Assembly: GCA_026393075.1 (NCBI GenBank)
Contig: JAPLAW010000015.1
Location: forward strand, 1 to 64,000
DNA length: 64,000 nucleotides
Reading direction: 5' to 3'
Source of the DNA: Actinomycetota bacterium
GTDB taxonomy: Bacteria; Actinomycetota; Actinomycetes; Nanopelagicales; Nanopelagicaceae
Position 1 is the first letter of the stretch, and each line of letters begins with the position of its first letter. Of this stretch, positions 11,101-18,580 are shown piece after piece. The position numbers were made by a program, and so were the translations under genes. The notes beneath the pieces were generated by a model. It searched no databases, was not told where the DNA came from, and was given only the letters and a program-made list of their open reading frames with translations.

Positions 11101-11315
11101 TTCAAAGTAGAGTTGAAAGTAAAAGTTACTTCACTGCCATTTCCCGTGGCGCCTGTGATCGCGCTTGCGAATGTATAGGTCGTATAGATACCGCTGATTG
11201 CATTTGGTCTTGCCGCATTCGCTTCACTTATGCCCCACGGAGTGGCTGTCGGGATAACCAATCCAAAAGTCAAAAGAGAAATGACACTGATTTTTGCCCA
11301 AATTTTATGCACCAC
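5148..11315 (-). CDS. Giant secreted surface protein: BspA-like LRR, 15 InlB-type repeats, Ig/Fn3-like domains, OmpA-like C-terminus
   Basis: The product is about 2055 residues with a Sec signal peptide (residues 1-35, ending EANAA). A beta-rich region is followed by leucine-rich repeats of the BspA/LRR_5 kind (about 220-380). Then come 15 InlB B-repeat/Flg_new units (about 480-1645), each with a GYxFxGW core and a closing YAQW-like motif. After these are an Ig-like and an Fn3-like domain (about 1645-1825), an Ala/Lys/Glu helical linker (about 1845-1940), and a C-terminal 116 residues resembling an OmpA-type peptidoglycan-binding domain. No LPXTG motif is seen, so wall binding is probably non-covalent. 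I chose GTG at 11315 because GAAGG lies 6 nt upstream; the TTG at 11321 directly abuts that site. It is probably an adhesin. Confidence 0.88.
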   Translation of the reverse strand: MVHKIWAKISVISLLTFGLVIPTATPWGISEANAARPNAISGIYTTYTFASAITGATGNGSEVTFTFNSTLKTGTGSDWRVGDYITVTFPSSNTTTTAYNLGQVAITAITTSSPYTITVASTVKVDTAKYPNTVALTGLTSSSTGIQAGTLAVTRDPSTGSTPNGCSLGGTMTIATGTNYLVPKYTSLGQAINNGSTVKIAAGSESVDQGIYANAYQENKTVNGTVLSALASCKGTLYIPEGVKSLSSSGQSLVTNIAFPSTMEVVQSNALSGYTSLVSLNLDPVKYLMSSAFTSGCNISSLSLGPTFEFFGKGALGGCANLTAVALPATIRSLGEWTFGGSAVTYFDLPASFTCTEPGFMQESGCDWKIGQYFFGGQSGQTTLAPSIKINLGNIASASTKLALEHYLGVQTLRGTVTLANDPNCTVANSCKTTTFVANPSGNLIADAFGRTGMGYNVGNFPSAVFTQNSAQGPEKTFTQSITGGVTTQLSAVSGMSFSKSNNTFVGWNTAADGSGTAYLDASSINITSTLLLYAQWSPIYTYTVNLNPGTGGTGTQMTAMTGTAATVVLNANTYSRTGYTFNGWNTAADGTGTSYANQGTVRLTVDNQTVTLYAQWSIITYTITYLPGPNGASTSSAQTLNYGESVTLKDASAGFTRIGYSIVGWTTSSVSGAAKTNDLSSTYSTQSSITLYPVWAAGIYAITFDGQGATTAASGGSSTYTAATAIATIPTTAPLRSGYTFSGWYTAATGGTQVTNASYTPASPYGAITLYARWTAITNNAITFDGQGATTAASGGSTTYTTATAIAAIPTTAPLRSGYTFGGWFTASTGGTQVTNGSYTPSTPYGAITIYAQWSANSNVVTYNSQSGSAVSNGSFTTGSTLTLPAAPTRLGYTFAGWFAAASGGTALISGYSPTATAAITIYAQWTAITNNAITYDGQGATTAASGGSTTYTTATAIAAIPTTAPLRTGYTFVGWFTAATGGTQVTNGSYTPISPYGAITIYAQWNAITTNAISYNGQGATTAASGGSTTYTTDTVIAAIPTTAPLRTGYNFVGWFTASTAGTQVTNGSYTPISPYGAITLYAQWTAEVYAINFNYGTASSGSPLFAFVTSTVSSTVSRGSYTYGDPGLTLPTVGSMSKTGYSFAGWVLPNGNVLNSSTYTPTASTTLTAKWTIQSFSISYSRGTIESVAVTGTAPVSQSGNYLSTIILASTETSTVIASQLYDFAGWTISGTRYPIGSSIQLGASDVVATASWVPVYTVTYILSGGVCIGIACDDNPKTDQSTVPLPVAPSRTGYNFDAWKDQSGTSYAAGATLTVTATSYILTATWVGIERSVTYVNPNGVGIPTQVNGIYQSTFTVGAAPTRTGYDFGGWSDQGGAIYQSGDIYSVGLTNVTLTATWIPLGIAVTFFNNDGTPGSSPQSITAGVSTPLTQNALTRAGYSFSGWNTSSIGSGTPYTDMQNINIVSALNLYAQWTANTYTVTYNANSSTSGTAPALQSYTTAGTALTLDGNSGTLARTGYTFAGWNTLANGSGTNYAAGATAQTFIANTTLYAKWTANTYSITYDSNSATAGTVPTSQSYTTGGSALTLASNSGTLARTGYTFSGWNSAADGNGTTYTVSQTNVTITANKTFYAAWTAKATRTLTFAVLAYSINIGDTVTATAALSVGSGTITYSAGISTACSVNPNTGLVTVTNGVGTCSISGSTAEDVTYVSITSTAPVVITVGFNTPAIPIIANVTASANTMLLTVTQSDLLTNGINNYKYSIDGINYISIGSIASPLSISGLTPGIYSVRLKAVNPSGESAPSAALTVIVIAGPSVNVNVPSPSPAPVISGPTAAEIDAINKAIIDKAYAEKEAADKKAAAEKAAADKLAAEKAAADKAAADKLAAEKAAADKAAAEKLAAEKLAAEKLAAEQALATKLAEEKAAAEKLAACILGKTSTLVTSKSKTMTIYNQICFMPQMLKPIDKDLAEINKVISLIKSKKIKRITLLSFADEKIGVDFKSVAKAQGMMVSGIIKKALPNLKVSYKLYGSSAKKNIVSQGRVIITAN
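5515..5745. repeat. Short-period repeat encoding the AAEKAAADKLAAEK linker
   Basis: Imperfect tandem units of about 15-30 nt (AGCAGCTAACTTGTCGGC-like) encode an Ala/Lys/Glu/Asp-rich helix resembling the TolA linker. It spaces the exposed repeats from the OmpA-like domain. Such DNA can change length by slippage in multiples of three. Confidence 0.7.
8041..9240. repeat. 240-nt tandem repeats within the giant surface-protein gene
   Basis: Blocks 8041-8280 and 8281-8520 are nearly identical with an exact 240-nt period, and so are the blocks beginning near 8761 and 9001; a more diverged unit separates the pairs. Each encodes one 80-residue InlB-type unit (ATTAASGGS...YTFxGW...YAQW). The high DNA identity points to recent duplication and allows recombination between units. 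Confidence 0.85.
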
Positions 11316-11404
11316 AGCCAACCTTCACTAATAGTTTCAGAATGACGGAAGGTTATGGTGGCTCGTAGAAAATGATGTTACCGAAATGGGAACTTTGAAC
11401 TTAT

Positions 11405-11480
11405 TGAGGGGTCTACACCCAACGCATTTACACGAATTTCAAATTGCTGAGGGGTTAGCCCCTGCTACCTTTCACGCATT
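11405..11480. promoter_or_regulatory. Duplicated palindromic elements between the surface-protein gene and the response regulator
   Basis: The 208-nt divergent region holds TGAGGGG twice (11405-11411 and 11448-11454, 43 nt apart). Each copy is followed by a 4-nt spacer and a C-run (GGGT-CTAC-ACCC and AGGGG-TTAG-CCCCT). ACGCATT also occurs twice (11422-11428 and 11474-11480). The pattern suits binding sites of a dimeric regulator, most simply the adjacent NarL-type protein; that assignment is inference. Confidence 0.45.
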
Positions 11481-11497
11481 CAACTTGATCGCTTGAT

Positions 11498-11503
11498 TAT
11501 AAT
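11498..11503 (+). promoter_or_regulatory. -10 element of the response-regulator operon
   Basis: A consensus TATAAT lies 20 nt before the GTG start at 11524. The hexamer at the usual -35 distance (CGCATT, 11475-11480) is poor and overlaps the second ACGCATT copy, as expected for an activator-dependent promoter. GGAG, the ribosome binding site, lies between the -10 element and the start. Confidence 0.5.
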
Positions 11504-11523
11504 TTTCCCGTGGAGACCGACCA

Positions 11524-12147
11524 GTGAAACTACTTATTGTTGAAGACGATTCAATGATGCTGCATGCTCTAGCAAGTGGGTTAGCTGCCAACGGAATAGA
11601 TAACGTTGAAATTGCAAATAGTGCTTCATTAGCAATGCAGAAATTTCGTAGCTTTAAGCCGGATGTTAGCTTGATTGATATTGAACTTAGGCAAGGACCG
11701 ACTGGCGTTGATGTTTCTCACGCTATGCGTAAATTGAATCCCAATGTGGGAATTGTTTTTCTGACATCGTTGGCTGACCCACGTTTAGTAGATTCCAGAT
11801 TGCCAGAACTTCCAGAAGGGTCTATCTACTTACGCAAAAATTCAGTCAAGGATTTAAACGAAGTAATCGATGCGATGAAAATGGCAATTAGCGGTGACTT
11901 AAAAGCGATTAAGTCGAAAACTGAAGATGACTTTTTAGATTTATCAAAAGCACAATTTGAAATTATCCGCTTGATTGCAGAAGGTCATTCCAATTTAGAA
12001 ATTTCTAAAATGAGAGTTACGACCGTAAAATCGACTGAAAATGCAATCTCGCGCTTAGCTAAGAAGCTAGGTATAACTAACTCAACAACTGCCAGTCAGC
12101 GGGTTCTTCTGGCGCGAAAGTACACTGAACTAATCGGAAAAGTATGA
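11524..12147 (+). CDS. Response regulator, NarL/LuxR family
   Basis: This 207-residue two-component regulator has an N-terminal receiver domain (about 1-120) with the acidic pair EDD near residue 8, the phospho-acceptor Asp in SLIDIEL near residue 52, and a conserved Lys in YLRKNS. The C-terminal LuxR-type helix-turn-helix (about 140-200) reads LSKAQFEIIRLIAEGHSNLEI. It starts with GTG and a GGAG site. It overlaps the sensor kinase gene by 4 nt (ATGA), so the pair is co-translated. It is divergent from the giant surface protein, whose expression it may control; that is inferred from position only. Confidence 0.9.
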   Translation: MKLLIVEDDSMMLHALASGLAANGIDNVEIANSASLAMQKFRSFKPDVSLIDIELRQGPTGVDVSHAMRKLNPNVGIVFLTSLADPRLVDSRLPELPEGSIYLRKNSVKDLNEVIDAMKMAISGDLKAIKSKTEDDFLDLSKAQFEIIRLIAEGHSNLEISKMRVTTVKSTENAISRLAKKLGITNSTTASQRVLLARKYTELIGKV

Positions 12148-13955
12148 GCAAGTATTCTTGGGATGACTCTAATTTCACCCCAAAAGATTTACGCCCAAGA
12201 ATTCTTCTCAAAACCTGGAAAATTCGCCTCGAGTATTTCTACCTTTTTGGTGCACTGGGAGCTTTCGTAGGTCTATTTGTTGAAGACTTAGGAGACCGAA
12301 CTACTCGCGAATTTGCCCTCTGGATAATTGCCAAAGGACTCAGCATGGCAGGTGTCTATTTCTTCTGGCGCTTCACAAAATGGATTTTGGATCTTCGTAG
12401 TAATGAAGCCATTGCACTTTGGGCAATTCTGTCGATCGGTGCTGCTGGTGGTCTAGTACAAACTCTCTGTCTGGATTTCTTCATAAGCCTTTTTTATCTG
12501 AATAACAATGCCGATCTAGGCATAAGGCTTATTAGCAATGCAATCTTTGCCGCTATCTGGCTTCCCGCACAATCCGTGACGGCCTTGAATTTCAGTAAAT
12601 TTAGAAAACTGAAGTTGTATCTACGAGAACAGCTACTTGAAATGGAAGTAATTGATTTAGCAAGAAAGAGACTGCAAGTTCTTAATGAAGAAATTATCAA
12701 TACTCAGATCGGAGAGTTAATCTCTCGATCAAGCAATGCGGTTAATCGCCAGTGGGAAGATGCCGTTTCAAATAAGTCAAAGGAAAAACTGCCTGAGATA
12801 ACAAGAGCTCTGGCCACCGATCATCTCCGAGTCTTGGCGCATGAGATTTCAGATCTTAAAACTCATCCAAAAGTGGGCAAACACTGGTGGTCAATTGATG
12901 AACGTTTAAGTCTGACGCTCTTTGATGCGGTTATAAGAAGTGTTAGAACTAGACCACTTAATCCAGAATGGTTCGTACTTGTACTAATTGGAACAATTGA
13001 ACTGCCGCTATTACGTCGACAAGACTGGCCAGTAAGTTTTTATGTGCTTATTATGTTTGCGATAACAACTTATCTAATTCATTTATTAGGGTTCTTGTTA
13101 TTCAAGCTGAGTCCGAAGGAAGCCATTTTCGTAAACTTAGCCGTCTTCACCGCTAATGCGATCGTTCCGTTCCAGGTGATTAAGTTATTCCCGCAATATG
13201 AATCAAACCCTAGGTACCATCTTGCTTTTGCGATTGTCTTAGTGATTGTCACGCTAAGCGGACATATTGCTCAAGCGGGGCTCATAAGACAAAAGGATCT
13301 AATCGGAATTGAGAAAGAAACTCTCGAAAAAATTAAGTCAGAAAATGCGCAAGTAAATCTTGAATTGGCTCGCATAACCAGAAAATGGGCGCAGCACATA
13401 CATGGAAATGTTCAGTCGAGACTTCATGCTTACTCTCTCGTGTTAGAGCAAGCACAATTAAGGGAAGATGCTGACGGCGTCGAAAGGGCCATTGAAGAAA
13501 TCAGACGAACTTTGCTTGATCTAAATGCCGAACAAACTCAGATTTATTCTGAGTCACTTGAAAAAGAAGTTACAGCTATCTGCAACCTCTGGGATGGAAT
13601 TATCAACTTTCGTGTGAATATTGATCCAGCCGTAAAAAACTTAATTGATCCTAAAGTCGCAGACATAACTAAAGGTGTTTCTGAGGCAATAACTAACTCG
13701 GTTCGTCATGGCTCGGCTGAAAACATTGAAATTGAGGTTAGCCTGCGTAACGAAATTCTGATTCTGAAGGTTCAGGATGATGGTCTTGGTTTCTCTGAAG
13801 TTAAACCCGGTTTAGGCAGCAGCGTCTTTGAAACCGTAACTCAAGGAAACTGGAATTTAGTTCGAGACGCCTTTAACCGCAAGACACTGCTGACACTGCA
13901 ATTTGATCTAGCTGTGCCCCGAGTGGGGGTCGAACCCACACTGGGAGGATTTTAA
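12144..13955 (+). CDS. Membrane sensor histidine kinase (partner of the NarL-type regulator)
   Basis: This 603-residue kinase has about eight transmembrane segments: four near residues 28-150 and four near 275-385. A dimerisation/phosphorylation region follows with the probable phospho-His in WAQHIHGNVQSRL, then a HATPase domain with an N-box (EAITNSVRHG) and a G-box (QDDGLGFSEV). It resembles NarX/DesK-type kinases that pair with LuxR-type regulators. No recognisable extracellular sensor domain is present, so the signal is probably sensed within the membrane. The last 13 codons run into the antisense of a tRNA gene; no earlier in-frame stop exists, so the C-terminal PRVGVEPTLGGF is real only if that overlap is tolerated. 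Confidence 0.87.
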   Translation: MSKYSWDDSNFTPKDLRPRILLKTWKIRLEYFYLFGALGAFVGLFVEDLGDRTTREFALWIIAKGLSMAGVYFFWRFTKWILDLRSNEAIALWAILSIGAAGGLVQTLCLDFFISLFYLNNNADLGIRLISNAIFAAIWLPAQSVTALNFSKFRKLKLYLREQLLEMEVIDLARKRLQVLNEEIINTQIGELISRSSNAVNRQWEDAVSNKSKEKLPEITRALATDHLRVLAHEISDLKTHPKVGKHWWSIDERLSLTLFDAVIRSVRTRPLNPEWFVLVLIGTIELPLLRRQDWPVSFYVLIMFAITTYLIHLLGFLLFKLSPKEAIFVNLAVFTANAIVPFQVIKLFPQYESNPRYHLAFAIVLVIVTLSGHIAQAGLIRQKDLIGIEKETLEKIKSENAQVNLELARITRKWAQHIHGNVQSRLHAYSLVLEQAQLREDADGVERAIEEIRRTLLDLNAEQTQIYSESLEKEVTAICNLWDGIINFRVNIDPAVKNLIDPKVADITKGVSEAITNSVRHGSAENIEIEVSLRNEILILKVQDDGLGFSEVKPGLGSSVFETVTQGNWNLVRDAFNRKTLLTLQFDLAVPRVGVEPTLGGF

Positions 13956-13987
13956 GTCCTCTGCCTCTGCCATTGGGCTATCGGGGC
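13915..13987 (-). tRNA. tRNA, anticodon UAA (Leu codon UUA), class I fold
   Basis: The 73-nt cloverleaf has a 7-bp acceptor (GCCCCGA with TCGGGGC, discriminator A), a D-arm with GG in the loop, an anticodon stem GAGGA/TCCTC with loop CTTAAAA, a 5-nt variable loop (CCAGT) and a T-arm GTGGG-TTCGACC-CCCAC. CCA is not encoded. The anticodon predicts leucine, but normal bacterial tRNA-Leu is class II with a long variable arm (about 85 nt); this one is class I, with a body reminiscent of actinobacterial tRNA-Lys. Charging identity is therefore uncertain. Its 3' half overlaps the convergent kinase gene by 41 nt. Confidence 0.88.
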
Positions 13988-14017
13988 CATGCGATAAATC
14001 TTTCTAGTTAGCGCAAA

Positions 14018-14758
14018 CTAACGAAGAACGTGGGCAAATCTACCCGCTTTTTTGAGTACTGAATCCAACATTGGTTTGGTCAGCTTGCCAGTGAAAGTGT
14101 TCTGCTGGCTGGGGTGGAAACTAGCCATAATCAGGTACTTGACGCCATTGTGCTCGTATTTAACCTCTGCCCCATGGCCAAACTTGGCTCGTTTAACTGG
14201 GTGGCCTAATTCAGCTAGTGCGGCAAAGAGTGCAACCCAGGCGAAGTTTCCGAGGGCCACAAATGCTCTTGTAGTTGGCAATGAAAGTTCTAGTTCGCGC
14301 AAAAACCAATGCGAGCATTCATCACGCTCTTGCGTGGTTGGTTTGTTATCTGGTGGTGCGCAACGCACTGCCATTGAAATTCTAGTTTCACGAAGTTCTT
14401 GGCCATCATCGCGCGATGTACTGGTTGCAATCTTGGCAATTCCTAATCGATGTAGTGAACCATAGAGCCAATCACCAGATGGATCACCAGTAAAGATACG
14501 ACCAGTGCGATTAGCGCCGTGTGCACCTGGTGCTAAACCAACAATCATTAACTTTGGTTTGGTTGAACCAAAACCGGGTACAGCTTTACCCCAGTATTTT
14601 TCATCTTGATAAGCCTTGCGTTTTGTTAGTGCAACTTCTTCACGCCAATCAACTAAGCGTGGACAATCTCGACAGGCGATTATCTTCTTGTCCAGCAGCG
14701 GCAAAGTTTTTACACTTTGCGCAAGTTTCTTACTTGGCAAGCGACCAAGCCATTCCAT
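14018..14758 (-). CDS. Uracil-DNA glycosylase, family 5 (UDGb type)
   Basis: This enzyme removes uracil, and probably other deaminated bases, from DNA as the first step of base-excision repair. Motif GLAPGAHG begins motif 1, and HPSQQNT near the C-terminus fits motif 2. Cysteines in ACRDCPR and RCAPP...RDEC fit the 4Fe-4S cluster of families 4/5. I chose ATG 14758 (MEWLGRLPSKK); it overlaps ppx by 29 nt. A longer start at 14797 would add 13 residues without family resemblance. The protein is 246 residues. The tRNA(UAA) gene follows 30 nt downstream on the same strand. Confidence 0.88.
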   Translation of the reverse strand: MEWLGRLPSKKLAQSVKTLPLLDKKIIACRDCPRLVDWREEVALTKRKAYQDEKYWGKAVPGFGSTKPKLMIVGLAPGAHGANRTGRIFTGDPSGDWLYGSLHRLGIAKIATSTSRDDGQELRETRISMAVRCAPPDNKPTTQERDECSHWFLRELELSLPTTRAFVALGNFAWVALFAALAELGHPVKRAKFGHGAEVKYEHNGVKYLIMASFHPSQQNTFTGKLTKPMLDSVLKKAGRFAHVLR

Positions 14759-15641
14759 CGAGAATATCGTTTTCAGAGGCAACGAATTCTTTAGCACCAG
14801 TTGCTTTTACTATTTTAGAGAGCACTAATGAACCAGCTGTAATTACATCTACGCGACCTGGGTGCATATAACCAAGAGCGGCTCGCTCATCACGAGTCAT
14901 GGTTAAGAACTTGTCACTAACAGCATGTACTTGATCGGCGGAGATGCGGGATAAATGAATTGCATGACGGTCATATTCCGGCAAGTTAAGCGCTGCGGCC
15001 GCAACAGTTGTTGCTGTACCAGCTACGCAAACCAAAGTCTTGGCGCTCTTAATATCAACGCTGGCAGAGGCAATATCAATCGCATTCTGAATGTCACTTC
15101 GAGCGATTGCTATCTCATCAGCAGTTGGTGGATCGTTGTGAAAATGGCGCTCAGTCATACGAACACAGCCAATATTTACACTGATTGCGCTATCTACTGA
15201 ATCGGTGCCTAAAACAAACTCAGTGGAACCGCCGCCGATATCAACTACCAAGAAAGGCCCGTCTGCGCGGCTAAATTCGCGAGTTGCGCCAGCGAAGGAA
15301 AGGCGGGCTTCTTCATCACCTGAAATTACTTCGGGTTCAATGCCTAAGCGTTGTTTAACACCATCGACAAAAACTTCGCGGTTTAACGCATCGCGGGTTG
15401 CGCTAGTTGCACAGAAACGCAGCTTTTCAACACCACGTCGGGCAAGTTCAGCTGCATATAAGTCAACGGCTGCGAAGGTGCGTGAGATTGCGTCGGGGTG
15501 GAATTGATTAGTTTCATCAACTCCTTGACCAAGACGCACGACTTGCATCTGACGAGTTATTTCGCGGAAATTATTTCCTTCGATATCGGCAATTAATAGC
15601 CGAATTGAATTAGTACCGCAATCAACTACACCTACGCGCAT
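14730..15641 (-). CDS. ppx: Exopolyphosphatase / pppGpp phosphohydrolase (Ppx/GppA)
   Basis: This 303-residue ASKHA-fold phosphatase hydrolyses inorganic polyphosphate or pppGpp. The first phosphate-binding loop reads DCGTNSIRLLI near residue 8 and the second DIGGGSTEFVLG near residue 137. The length matches the short single-module actinobacterial type (mycobacterial Ppx2-like), which lacks the C-terminal HD domain of E. coli Ppx. It overlaps the upstream DUF501 gene by 1 nt, and the conserved eno-ftsB-DUF501-ppx order supports the call. Ppx versus GppA activity cannot be separated from sequence alone. Confidence 0.92.
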   Translation of the reverse strand: MRVGVVDCGTNSIRLLIADIEGNNFREITRQMQVVRLGQGVDETNQFHPDAISRTFAAVDLYAAELARRGVEKLRFCATSATRDALNREVFVDGVKQRLGIEPEVISGDEEARLSFAGATREFSRADGPFLVVDIGGGSTEFVLGTDSVDSAISVNIGCVRMTERHFHNDPPTADEIAIARSDIQNAIDIASASVDIKSAKTLVCVAGTATTVAAAALNLPEYDRHAIHLSRISADQVHAVSDKFLTMTRDERAALGYMHPGRVDVITAGSLVLSKIVKATGAKEFVASENDILDGMAWSLAK

Positions 15642-16159
15642 TAGTTGGCCTTTACATTTTCGGTAATGCTACAAGGTTGATCTTTCCACCACTCTGGCAA
15701 TTTTGCTAACGCCTCATCGCCTAGCGGATTTGCATCTGGGCCAGCACAGAGCGAATGTGCAACTAATGAGTGAAGGCACTTAACCCGATCTGGCATTCCA
15801 CCAGCGCTAATGCCTTCTACCTCGGGCACATCCATTTTAAGAACTGCGCGAGCAGCTAAGTAATCTTCATGAGCAGCTGCATATGCACCAGCTAATTCGG
15901 CATCAGTTGCTAGACGTTCGTTCATCTGACCCATTAAGCCAGTTGATTCAAGGGTTGAGATAGCACCGGTTAATCGCGGGCAAGTGGCATAAAAGTAAGT
16001 TGGAAATGGGGTGCCATCGCCAAGCCGTGGTGGAGTTTCAACTACTGCTGGTTTTCCACAAGGGCAGCGATAACCAATGGCGTGAACATCGCGTGGAGTG
16101 CGGCCTAATTGGGCTTCGATGCAATCTAAATCGTCTTGCGATACTTCGCGTTCGGACAT
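15641..16159 (-). CDS. DUF501 family protein
   Basis: This 172-residue cytoplasmic protein belongs to the actinobacterial DUF501 family of unknown function, which is almost always found between the FtsB-like gene and ppx. The opening VSQDDLDCIEAQLGRTPRDV and the YRCPCGKPAVVETPPRL segment, with its paired cysteines, are typical. Further cysteines (YATCPRL, VKCLHSL, SLCAGP) leave metal binding possible. It overlaps both neighbours by 1 nt, so the three are surely one transcription unit. I suggest no function. Confidence 0.9.
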   Translation of the reverse strand: MSEREVSQDDLDCIEAQLGRTPRDVHAIGYRCPCGKPAVVETPPRLGDGTPFPTYFYATCPRLTGAISTLESTGLMGQMNERLATDAELAGAYAAAHEDYLAARAVLKMDVPEVEGISAGGMPDRVKCLHSLVAHSLCAGPDANPLGDEALAKLPEWWKDQPCSITENVKAN

Positions 16160-16563
16160 TAATTAGCGCCAGTTTCAGTAATCGATGCGATTAAGCGGTT
16201 ATACCAAGGCAAACCAACTGGAATGTTATTTGCCACATCAGTCTTATTCTCTTCAGCCTGAGTTGTTGCATCAGTAACTATGTATTGACGTTCGCCCGGC
16301 AGAACAAAGTGCAGTCGAGCACGAGCTTGTGACTTTACATATTCTGGGTCGCGCCATAGCTCGAGTTCTTTACGAGCTTCAGCCACTGCCGCATCGCCAG
16401 CTTTGATTTGAGCTTTTACGGCACTGATTTCAGCGCGCTGTGAAAAATAATGTTGCACTGGAGGCGCGATGGTGAGGGCTAAAAAGAAGAGAAAGAAGCC
16501 CAACACCAGCACCCGACTATTGGTATTACGTCGACGATTAAAGTTCAAACGACGACGGCTCAT
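16159..16563 (-). CDS. FtsB/DivIC-like septum formation initiator protein
   Basis: This 134-residue bitopic membrane protein has an Arg/Asn-rich cytoplasmic N-terminus (1-17), one transmembrane helix (about 18-38), a short coiled coil (about 43-70) and the conserved LWRDPEYVKSQARARLHFVLPGE block of the FtsB/DivIC family. Relatives form the FtsQ-FtsL-FtsB complex that activates septal wall synthesis. In actinobacteria this gene follows eno, as here (13 nt). The C-terminal 35 residues are less conserved. Confidence 0.9.
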   Translation of the reverse strand: MSRRRLNFNRRRNTNSRVLVLGFFLFFLALTIAPPVQHYFSQRAEISAVKAQIKAGDAAVAEARKELELWRDPEYVKSQARARLHFVLPGERQYIVTDATTQAEENKTDVANNIPVGLPWYNRLIASITETGAN

Positions 16564-16576
16564 GAGTTAAGTTCGC

Positions 16577-17863
<1,287 letters not shown>

Positions 17864-17937
17864 CTATTGCTAGTTACTTAAAAAAATAAGTGCGATTACG
17901 TTAAATAAGAGATCAGCGCTGAACTCAGGTGAGCAGT

Positions 17938-18567
17938 CTACCGCGCTTCATTGCTTTGGATCTGCGCCATTAGAGCGCGTGCCCGCTGGCGCAGCAAAGC
18001 ATCGAGATCGATTTCATTGGCGCTGGCCCAAGCCGCGATCGCAAGTATTTGTTCAACCGCCATTTCGGCATCGTCAACCTGTGCTGTTGGCAGATCTAAG
18101 GAAACTCCGTATTTCTCGGCACGATGTAATAGCTTTGAAATCAATGGCAACGAAGGTTGCGATAGAGCAACGCCATCAATGGCCGAGGTGCGTCCTTTTT
18201 CAGCAGCTTTTATTTCCTCCCAATTGGAAATAACTTCAGCAACGCCTGAAACCTGCACGTCAGCAAATACATGCGGGTGCCGGTTGATCAACTTATCTGC
18301 GATGCCACGTGCTACATCTTCGATCGTAAATGGGTTCTGCTCATCATCTTGCGCGATGCGAGCATGGAAATAGACCTGCAGCAGTAGATCGCCGAGTTCT
18401 TCTTGTAAGCCGGCGCGGTCATTAGTTTCAACTGCGTCAATAAATTCGTATGACTCTTCAAGTAAATACTTGATCAGAGATTCGTGCGTCTGTTCAGCAT
18501 CCCAAGGACAACCGCCAGGCGAACGTAATTTATTCATTACCTCCGCAAGGCGCAGAAGTTCAGACAT
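17938..18567 (-). CDS. mazG: Nucleoside triphosphate pyrophosphohydrolase MazG (single-domain)
   Basis: This 209-residue all-alpha NTP pyrophosphohydrolase is a house-cleaning enzyme for non-canonical nucleotides. The N-terminal block LRSPGGCPWDAEQTHESLI and the metal-binding EESYEFIDAV/EELGDLLLQV helices (ExxE...ExxD) are intact. The length is about that of one MazG domain plus a tail, shorter than the tandem E. coli protein, as usual in actinobacteria. It lies 13 nt after the SurA-like lipoprotein gene in the mfd-lipoprotein-mazG run. An 83-nt gap then separates it from eno. Confidence 0.95.
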   Translation of the reverse strand: MSELLRLAEVMNKLRSPGGCPWDAEQTHESLIKYLLEESYEFIDAVETNDRAGLQEELGDLLLQVYFHARIAQDDEQNPFTIEDVARGIADKLINRHPHVFADVQVSGVAEVISNWEEIKAAEKGRTSAIDGVALSQPSLPLISKLLHRAEKYGVSLDLPTAQVDDAEMAVEQILAIAAWASANEIDLDALLRQRARALMAQIQSNEAR

Positions 18568-18580
18568 TTACTTCAGCTAA

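Noticed and set aside
13915-13955. Discarding the histidine kinase frame because its end is antisense tRNA
   Set aside because: Only the final 13 codons are affected; the preceding HATPase domain is complete and the start is coupled to the regulator.
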